This document shows, piece by piece, positions 15,186 through 21,017 of a stretch of 21,017 nt of DNA. The DNA comes from Victivallis vadensis. GTDB lineage: Bacteria > Verrucomicrobiota > Lentisphaeria > Victivallales > GWF2-50-93. Location: contig DYRX01000038.1 of assembly GCA_020718525.1 (NCBI GenBank), positions 1 to 21,017 of the forward strand, written 5' to 3'. The notes beneath the pieces were generated by a model. The model was not told where the DNA came from. It made no database searches and saw only the letters and a list, made by a program, of their open reading frames with translations. Each line of letters opens with the position of its first letter. The stretch's first letter is position 1. The translations under genes and the position numbers were made by a program.

Positions 15186-18100
15186 TCAGCGCCGGTACAA
15201 AAGCAGGATGAGCAAAATCCAATCTTTCAATGCCTTTCTGGCAATTTCCAAATCTTTGAGTTCTTTTCCCTGATGCGCCACATATGTGTTCCTGAAATCA
15301 TATACCGCGCTTAGGGAATCGAAAATCCTGCTCTTTTCATGTCCCCCAAATTCCTTTCTTATCGTTGCGAAAATACCGCCAAGTCCATCATCATTTGACC
15401 TAGCATATTCCAGGCAGAATCTTAAAATTCCTATTGGCATGACGGCAGATTTGTATATCAGCATTTTTTTGATTTTTTCGGCGTTGGCACTCAAATAATC
15501 GCGTCTCCGTGCATCCATATTTCCCATGTATGGCTGGAAATAGTCTTTCTGTTCCTGGAATCCTCTAGGCAGATGCTTGTCCAGCCTGTCAGCCATGAAT
15601 GCCTCGCATAGCAGGTCAATGGAGCCCAAAAGAGGAGTTAACACCGGAGAATATATCAAATCCTTTTTGTTCTCATAGTGCCTGAACAACTCGATTGCCT
15701 GGCGAATTTTCGAGGCATGTTTTTCAGACAGCGCCAGCAAGTCCGATTTATCTATGAATTCCAGGAACTGTTCACATCCGTCCTGGTTTTCAATATTGTC
15801 GTCAAAAGAAAGAAACATCTGTCCGCTGTTCTTTTCCTCGAGAAGGGAGGCAAGCGAGGGATGGCATGCTCTTTCAAGTTCGTCTATGCAGTGGCAGTTC
15901 ATCCTGTCGAAGATGCCTTCAGAGACATAAAGGTAGTTCCAAACACAGGTTTTAGCAGATGCCGCCTTGCACCAGGCGTTCGCCGCCTTCGCTTTGGCAG
16001 GCACATCCAGATCCTCCCTGCCTTTCGTCTCGACCAATAAATATCTGCCATCCTTCTTTCTGACAATGAAATCTGGAGTGTAGAAGGCAAGCCTCCCTGC
16101 TTGCGCAATATAATCTATCCTCAAAGATTGCGGTCCGGCATTCTTGCAAAAAGATGCAACGTCTGGCGCTTTGTCCAGCCAGGCTGTGAATGTCACCTCA
16201 AGCGAGCGGTTGCAAGGGACGAGATTGAACAGCGTCTTTGCGGCACTTTGCGCTGGCTTCCGGGGCGAATGGGATGCTTGGAATGGTCTCCATTCTGAAA
16301 CAGGGCGCGCCTCCTCGATCTTCAGCCGCGATTCCGTCTTAGTTATCTTTTTCCGTATGGCTGGGACAAAGACTGCCCGGACATGTTCCCTCACGTCCGA
16401 GCTGGCAAGCCTAGAGCAGAGACGCGGATCGAGCAGGCTCGTCTTTTCCGTGAAAAGAATCTCCTCGAGAAAATTTTGAATGAGGGGGGCGAGCACCGAA
16501 TGCGTCCCGCATATCTGACAGACTTTCTCGAGCTCCTCCCTGAAAAACGAAACTGCCGTGTAGCCGTTCTCCAGCAACGGAAGCCTGACATTCATCAGCT
16601 CGACTATTTCATTGGTGAAAAGATGCCGCCCCTCGTATTCCTCCACTTCCTCTCTAACTGTATTTCCCAGCGGAAGCTTCCGAAATTTTCTGAATTCCAT
16701 TTCTATGTCCCCGACTGTCAAAGCCTCGAGGACGGGAACAATCCTGTGCGCCGCGCCAAGTCTGGGAATTTGCAAGTCCAGCTCCGGCATCTTCTTATTT
16801 GCCCTGTCCGGATAAATTGTGACCGTCGTCGGACTTATATCATCAATATCCTTCTCCTGGACAAAAAGCCCTTCTTGGGCGAGCTGTGCCTTGTAAAGGC
16901 TTGAAAATGCTTCATGCTCGACGACGGCGACTGTTTCATTTGCCTGCCCAGGCTCTGTCATCCTGCGAAGCCCGCGACCAAGCGTCTGTTCCGGAAGTAT
17001 GTTAGCCTTACTGCTGTAGGGTCTCAGTGGAACAATCGTCGTCACGTTTCTGACATCCCAGCCTTCGCGTAGCATGAGGACGCTGACTATGCATCGGTAG
17101 GGACTGCTGTCCTCATCCAGCCGCCTCGACAGTTCGCGCAACGCCTTCAGATCCTCGTCGCTGATATCCTTGTCGCTTTCCTTGAAGTATTGCACCTTGT
17201 TCTGCCCTGAGCCTCTCGACACAACTCTCCCCTTCAAGTTGGTGTGAAGATTCACCGTTTTTCCGTTGAGTTCGGAGTAAAGTGGATTGCTGTTGAGTTC
17301 TGTTGAAATCTGATCTGCCGCTCCAGTGTCCTCGCACATCACGAAGATAAGCGGATTTTTACCGCTCTTCTCCCATTCCTTCACCGATTCAAGCCATCTT
17401 TTGTAGCCTAAAAGCAGGTGATTCTGATAGCGGACTCCTGCATTGTCCGACGGCTGTTCAACGAGCCTCTGCCCTCGCCCAATGATCGGAATTTTAACGA
17501 TGCCGCCGTCAACTGCCTCCCCAAGCGGGCAGTCAACAACGATATGCTTGAAATGATTCCCGTGGTTGTCCTTCGGCGTGGCGCTGAAATCAAGCTGTGC
17601 AACAAGACCGTTCCCGCTCCGCTTCCTCGTCTGCTCGTTTAGATACGTGATGGCTTCGTTCCAGGCGCTGTCCGGATCCCAGACATGGTGTGCCTCATCG
17701 TTCAATACCATCAGACGCTTGTGGCTGGTGATCCTCTCCCTCAAAATCTCTCCGGTGTCAAGCGCCTTCGCACGGTTCACGTCAGGACCAGCCCACCCCT
17801 GCGTCTCTGACTGGCTCCTTCCGCGTCTTTTGTCCGGATCATAAAGACGATGAATGTTCGTAAGATAGATTGTTCCGCCAGCCGTCGCGCCGGAAGCTTC
17901 ATCCTGGAGAACGACGTTCATGTGCCAGTCGCTCTTCCAGTGTGTAGGAATTAGCGGATCTCTGTCAAATATTTTTCCATCCGCAAAATCCTCCTTGAGC
18001 CTCTCGAAAACCGTCAAATTCGGTGCAATGACGACAAAGTGGCTTGCAAGATCGCTGTCCACCTCCCGGATGCTATGAAAATAGCTCCATGCTATCGCCA

Positions 18101-18599
18101 AAGACATGATCTTCGTCTTGCCAGCGCCTGTCGCCACCTTGAAGGCGTATTTCGCCCATTTGTCCTCGTCGGGGTCAATTCCTAAAGCCTTGCGTTCAGC
18201 ATCAGCGCCTGCGAAGTTCGCAGTCAAAGATGACAAACTGCGAATTTCGCGAGACTCGTAAAGATAGACGAGGGTCTCGATCGCCTCGCGCTGGCAGAAA
18301 TAGTAGCGGAACGGAAGAATAAGCCCGGACTTCGTCTCGACAGCGTGATCGCTTTCGAACCAGAAATTGAGAAGCTCCCTGCTCGTCTCAGAAACACCGG
18401 CATAGTGCGAATCCCTGAAATCGCGCAGTTCCGCCCGAAGATTGTTCGCTAGCGCAAGCGGACTCGGACGCCGACGATTAACTATCCGAGGCGCTGAACC
18501 GTCCTCATCCGAACGCTCACGATACGCATTCGGAAAATCCCAAGGCATGAATAAAGGCTCAAGCGCCTCTTTGCTGACAATGAAGTTCTCTTCAGACAT
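15186..18599 (-). CDS. Type III restriction enzyme Res-like subunit (DEAD/DEAH helicase plus PD-ExK nuclease)
   Basis: 1137 residues. The protein is the ATP-dependent translocating and cutting subunit, working with the upstream Mod. Domains in order: helicase core with Walker A ATGAGKT (156-162), DEAH (301-304), SAT (339-341), and the second RecA fold with REGWDVRN (511-518) and QTLGRGLRRM (538-547); a nuclease domain at about 800-890 with PDFIV (842-846) and ETKGRED (857-863), giving Asp843 and Glu857-x-Lys859; then a helical C-terminal domain (about 945-1137) ending in FRNTYVAHQ, where Arg1103 and His1109 make an R-x5-H pattern like HEPN domains. It starts 15 nt after the DUF4357 gene, with GGGA 7 nt before the ATG. 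No motif is broken, so it should be functional. Confidence 0.9.
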   Translation of the reverse strand: MSEENFIVSKEALEPLFMPWDFPNAYRERSDEDGSAPRIVNRRRPSPLALANNLRAELRDFRDSHYAGVSETSRELLNFWFESDHAVETKSGLILPFRYYFCQREAIETLVYLYESREIRSLSSLTANFAGADAERKALGIDPDEDKWAKYAFKVATGAGKTKIMSLAIAWSYFHSIREVDSDLASHFVVIAPNLTVFERLKEDFADGKIFDRDPLIPTHWKSDWHMNVVLQDEASGATAGGTIYLTNIHRLYDPDKRRGRSQSETQGWAGPDVNRAKALDTGEILRERITSHKRLMVLNDEAHHVWDPDSAWNEAITYLNEQTRKRSGNGLVAQLDFSATPKDNHGNHFKHIVVDCPLGEAVDGGIVKIPIIGRGQRLVEQPSDNAGVRYQNHLLLGYKRWLESVKEWEKSGKNPLIFVMCEDTGAADQISTELNSNPLYSELNGKTVNLHTNLKGRVVSRGSGQNKVQYFKESDKDISDEDLKALRELSRRLDEDSSPYRCIVSVLMLREGWDVRNVTTIVPLRPYSSKANILPEQTLGRGLRRMTEPGQANETVAVVEHEAFSSLYKAQLAQEGLFVQEKDIDDISPTTVTIYPDRANKKMPELDLQIPRLGAAHRIVPVLEALTVGDIEMEFRKFRKLPLGNTVREEVEEYEGRHLFTNEIVELMNVRLPLLENGYTAVSFFREELEKVCQICGTHSVLAPLIQNFLEEILFTEKTSLLDPRLCSRLASSDVREHVRAVFVPAIRKKITKTESRLKIEEARPVSEWRPFQASHSPRKPAQSAAKTLFNLVPCNRSLEVTFTAWLDKAPDVASFCKNAGPQSLRIDYIAQAGRLAFYTPDFIVRKKDGRYLLVETKGREDLDVPAKAKAANAWCKAASAKTCVWNYLYVSEGIFDRMNCHCIDELERACHPSLASLLEEKNSGQMFLSFDDNIENQDGCEQFLEFIDKSDLLALSEKHASKIRQAIELFRHYENKKDLIYSPVLTPLLGSIDLLCEAFMADRLDKHLPRGFQEQKDYFQPYMGNMDARRRDYLSANAEKIKKMLIYKSAVMPIGILRFCLEYARSNDDGLGGIFATIRKEFGGHEKSRIFDSLSAVYDFRNTYVAHQGKELKDLEIARKALKDWILLILLLYRR
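18205..18251. repeat. Paired copies of the 13-bp palindrome in res
   Basis: TGCGAAGTTCGCA (18210-18222, G centre) and TGCGAATTTCGCG (18239-18251, last base differs) lie 29 bp apart. On the coding strand the first is read GCG AAC TTC GCA (Ala-Asn-Phe-Ala). The second is read in another frame as Arg-Glu-Ile-Arg. The pair could also fold with each other into a longer stem. Confidence 0.6.
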
Positions 18600-18614
18600 G
18601 GGTGCATCCCATTT

Positions 18615-19052
18615 TCATGTTTTTGGAGGAAAGCCCCAAGTGCTTGTTCCACTGCGTGGATTACCATCAATAATATTTGCCGCGGCTGACGGACTTTTAA
18701 AAACGTAATCAGTTGTGAACTCGTAATCCTCCAATACGGTTTTCCTGGCAAGAACTCCATCCTTGATAAGCGTTTCTCTTAAATTGACAGAATTGAAAGA
18801 CCTGTCGAAACTGCTTGTTGTAGATCCGCTCGCCTTTGAACCTTTTAAGACACAAAAAAGGTTGTATCCCTTGTAGTATCCTTTAGCATAACGTCTTCCC
18901 CTGTAGATTTTTATATCTTTGATTTCTGTTTCCGAGCTCCCTTTATCACTTTCTGACGCTTTCGATTTCAATGACAAATATTCTTGATACTCCTCCGGAT
19001 TCAGCACCACACTCCTTAATTTTCCATCTTCATTGTAATTGAGCTTTGCCAT
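18615..19052 (-). CDS. DUF4357-type small protein between mod and res
   Basis: 145 residues. Residues about 65-142 (LFCVLKGSKASG ... DYVFKSPSAAANIIDG ... STW) fit the DUF4357 pattern, whose hallmark is a SPSAAA segment (120-125) followed by a G-containing turn and a Trp. DUF4357 is known at the ends of some nucleases and methyltransferases, and its function is not known to me. The first 30 residues (LNPEEYQEYLSL) are charged and helical; 31-47 are a Ser/Lys/Glu-rich linker. A strong ribosome site (AAAGGAG, 7 nt before ATG) follows the mod stop by about 20 nt, and res begins 15 nt after its stop, so the three are one operon. It is AT-richer (near 38% GC in a sampled 60-bp piece) than most of res. 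A role as a DNA-recognition accessory of the restriction system is inference. Confidence 0.7.
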   Translation of the reverse strand: MAKLNYNEDGKLRSVVLNPEEYQEYLSLKSKASESDKGSSETEIKDIKIYRGRRYAKGYYKGYNLFCVLKGSKASGSTTSSFDRSFNSVNLRETLIKDGVLARKTVLEDYEFTTDYVFKSPSAAANIIDGNPRSGTSTWGFPPKT

Positions 19053-19091
19053 AGCATGTCTCCTTTTGTATTCTTTTCGTATCTTTCGCTC

Positions 19092-21017
19092 TTAATTCTT
19101 TTTTCTCTTTACACCGCCCCCCGGGACTTCGAGAATGATTGACGTGTCGCAGCCGAAGGTGTCTATCACTTTCACGCAGATTTTGTGTTGCAAATTGTCC
19201 TCGTAGCGGTGCCCGCAGTCGCTTTCGAGCTTCAAGGAGCGGTCCTTCCTCAGTCTGTAGTCCTGCCAGTGATGCCTGAATGGCTGGTTGTCCTTGTGAT
19301 CAAAATCGAGCGCCCAGAAATCAATGAAGTCAAAGCCGTTTCTAATTGCCCGTTCCTTGAGAGCTTCAAGCTCCTTGCTCGAAGCTTCCGAGAGACTCGG
19401 CAGAAAATTCGTAAGCCGGACATCGGCGATCCTGACTCCGCCCTCGATTCTTATGATTGTTTCGGCGGAAAGCGTCGCCATCTCGAAGAAAGGCACATTG
19501 TCAATCCCCGGTCGCCTGTTCTTCTCCATGACCTCGCGGGGGATTCGGATCAGCTTTATTTTGATGCCGAACTCATGCTCAAGCGCCTCGGCGTTACGCT
19601 TGAGCTCCATCTCGAATTCCCAGGCGAGACAGTGAAGCTCCCTCGCGCCCGCGAGATTCGCAGACTCGACAATCCCCTTGAGCTCGGTAAACGTAAGGAT
19701 CGAGTCAATTCCGTCAACGCTCACAATCGCGGCACCTTTTTTACCGTGCAGGAACGGGGAAACCGGATTCGACAACGCCTCGGCGCGATAAAACGCCAAG
19801 ACAATTCTGCGATGCTCCTCCTCCATCCCCTTGAGGCGATCCTTCTGCCACCACTGCCGCTCGTATCTGCCCAAATTATAGACATCAAACGCACGATACG
19901 GCTTCTCCTCGGAATAGAGCTTGCGCTGAATCTCGATCATCCGCTTCCGCGTAGTGTGAATCGCGAACCTGCCAAGATCGCACAAAATCCATCGCCGCCC
20001 CAATTTCTCCGCCACCGCCCCAGTCGTCCCGCTACCACAGAAAAAATCCGCCACCAAGTCGCCTTCGTTTGAAGATGCTGATATAATTCGTTCAACAAGC
20101 TGTTCCGGTTTTTGAGTTGCATATCCAGTTCTTTCATTAGCCGCTTTATTTAAAATTGGCATTTCCCACCAGTCCAGTGGCGGCGAACCGTCTTCTAAGT
20201 ATTGCCTAAAAGTAAGATCAGGATATTTTGATTCGACATCCGGAGTGAGGCCATCTTTTAGCCGGACAGGACTCCCTTTGATATTTTTTCCTCGTATATA
20301 GTATTTTCCTTTTTCGTCTTCATACTTAAATTTAATAACATATTCAGGACGATATGGAGTGCGAACATTATCTATATTAAATGTAAAGTTCCCGGCATTT
20401 TTTGAATACCAATAAAGCGTATCATGTTTTTGATTCCAATGTTCTTTGCGATTTGCCCTATCTCTGTAACACCATATAACCTCATTGATCAATGAGTCCC
20501 GACCAAATATTTCATCCAAGATTAGGCGGATCATACTATTTACTCGATAGTCACAATGGACATACACACTTCCACGTTCATTCAATAATTCTTTTATAAT
20601 AAGGAACCTTTCGTAAATCATATGCATATAAGAATTAGACCCTTTTCCCCAAGTGTCCTTATAGGCTACCATTTCAAGAGCCGATTGTTCCTTTTCGATA
20701 GTGTCATCTTCGTCTCCTATCGGCACATTCATAGTGAAATCCGCGCCGACGTCGAAAGGCGGGTCAATGTATATGAGGTCAATTTTGCCTTTGAACTGTT
20801 CGAGTAGGGAAGCCATTACAAGCTTATTGTCGCCCCAGACGAGCATATTGCGGAAGTCATCGAGGCGTTTTGATTTTTTCTCGAATAGTTCGAGCTGGCC
20901 GGAGCCTTCGGCGTTGCTTCTCGGCTCGTCAATGGTTTCGACTTTCTGGAGGGGCATAGCGCAAGCGGCGATCTCGATTTCGCGGCGGTTTCCGAACTCG
21001 TCGTATTTGCCTTCCCA
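19092..21017 (-). CDS. Type III Mod-like DNA adenine N6-methyltransferase (5' end outside window)
   Basis: The reading frame is open to the window edge. The first in-frame ATG is at 20957, but upstream codons read WEGKYDEFGNRREIE, which fits the family's N-terminal part, so the true start lies beyond 21017. Numbering from that ATG (621 residues): catalytic motif IV IDPPF (64-68), TGYATQKPEQLVERII (277-292) and the AdoMet-binding motif FFCGSGTT (305-312). The order DPPF before FCGSG is that of beta-class methylases, as in type III Mod. It should methylate adenine to protect the host site and supply site recognition to Res. The block from about 20075 to 20710 (residues about 83-294) is much AT-richer than the rest: sampled 60-bp pieces give 23-35% GC, against 58% in the C-terminal part. 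This fits a swapped target-recognition segment. The stop is followed 39 nt later by the DUF4357 gene. Confidence 0.9.
   Translation of the reverse strand, partial: WEGKYDEFGNRREIEIAACAMPLQKVETIDEPRSNAEGSGQLELFEKKSKRLDDFRNMLVWGDNKLVMASLLEQFKGKIDLIYIDPPFDVGADFTMNVPIGDEDDTIEKEQSALEMVAYKDTWGKGSNSYMHMIYERFLIIKELLNERGSVYVHCDYRVNSMIRLILDEIFGRDSLINEVIWCYRDRANRKEHWNQKHDTLYWYSKNAGNFTFNIDNVRTPYRPEYVIKFKYEDEKGKYYIRGKNIKGSPVRLKDGLTPDVESKYPDLTFRQYLEDGSPPLDWWEMPILNKAANERTGYATQKPEQLVERIISASSNEGDLVADFFCGSGTTGAVAEKLGRRWILCDLGRFAIHTTRKRMIEIQRKLYSEEKPYRAFDVYNLGRYERQWWQKDRLKGMEEEHRRIVLAFYRAEALSNPVSPFLHGKKGAAIVSVDGIDSILTFTELKGIVESANLAGARELHCLAWEFEMELKRNAEALEHEFGIKIKLIRIPREVMEKNRRPGIDNVPFFEMATLSAETIIRIEGGVRIADVRLTNFLPSLSEASSKELEALKERAIRNGFDFIDFWALDFDHKDNQPFRHHWQDYRLRKDRSLKLESDCGHRYEDNLQHKICVKVIDTFGCDTSIILEVPGGGVKRKKN
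19645..19663. repeat. Degenerate copy of the 13-bp palindrome in mod
   Basis: GCGCCCGCGAGATTCGCAG matches the res copy GCGCCTGCGAAGTTCGCAG (18205-18223) at 16 of 19 positions. It matches the 13-bp core at 11 of 13. Coding strand GCG AAT CTC GCG gives Ala-Asn-Leu-Ala-Gly-Ala, parallel to Ala-Asn-Phe-Ala-Gly-Ala in Res. Confidence 0.35.

Noticed and set aside
19185..20072. Long plus-strand open frame (295 codons) opposite mod
   Set aside because: It lies fully antisense to a clear methyltransferase and runs through its GC-rich part; it shows no recognisable domain and is best explained as a shadow frame.

Overview
The window carries ten protein genes, all on the minus strand, plus about 590 bp of gene-free, hairpin-rich DNA at the left end. 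No rRNA, tRNA, CRISPR array, insertion sequence or phage gene was seen. Composition is moderate (roughly 50% GC), with a clearly AT-richer patch in the restriction-modification genes at the right end. The zinc-ribbon Ser/Thr kinase, a RecBCD set outside the usual gammaproteobacterial gene order (no ptrA between recC and recB), and the style of the intergenic palindromes suggest a bacterium of the PVC group (Verrucomicrobiota/Lentisphaerota-like). This is an impression from gene style and remembered repeat style, not a phylogenetic result.

Layout in the direction of transcription (right to left). (1) 21017-15186: a type III-like restriction-modification system of three genes: a Mod DNA adenine methyltransferase (cut by the window edge), a small DUF4357-type protein, and a Res helicase-nuclease with an extra C-terminal helical domain carrying an R-x5-H motif. 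(2) 15030-9942: a tight cluster of a Ser/Thr kinase with an N-terminal zinc ribbon, an ArsB/NhaD-type permease overlapping the kinase by 4 nt, a membrane-anchored TPR protein, and an exported S41-like protein that has lost both catalytic residues. (3) 9830-591: recC-recB-recD, packed with 0 and 6 nt between genes, encoding a complete RecBCD with intact helicase motifs and an intact RecB nuclease site. (4) 590-1: no convincing gene; a row of palindromes including a bidirectional terminator-like hairpin and a 59 bp element that folds as a three-way junction.

How they may work together: the restriction system cuts unmodified DNA, and RecBCD would degrade or repair from the ends produced. That pairing is known biology, but a specific link here is inference from adjacency. 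The kinase-permease-TPR-pseudopeptidase cluster has no obvious link to DNA processing.

The most striking unexplained signal is a 13 bp palindrome, TGCGAA[A/T]TTCGCA. It occurs exactly three times, once with a G centre and three more times as near copies. All seven copies lie inside six different genes, and six of the seven are read in the same frame. About 0.001 exact copies would be expected by chance. The other notable points are the dead S41 peptidase, the AT-rich central block of mod (probably a swapped target-recognition region), the DUF4357 gene between mod and res, and the Y-shaped intergenic element.
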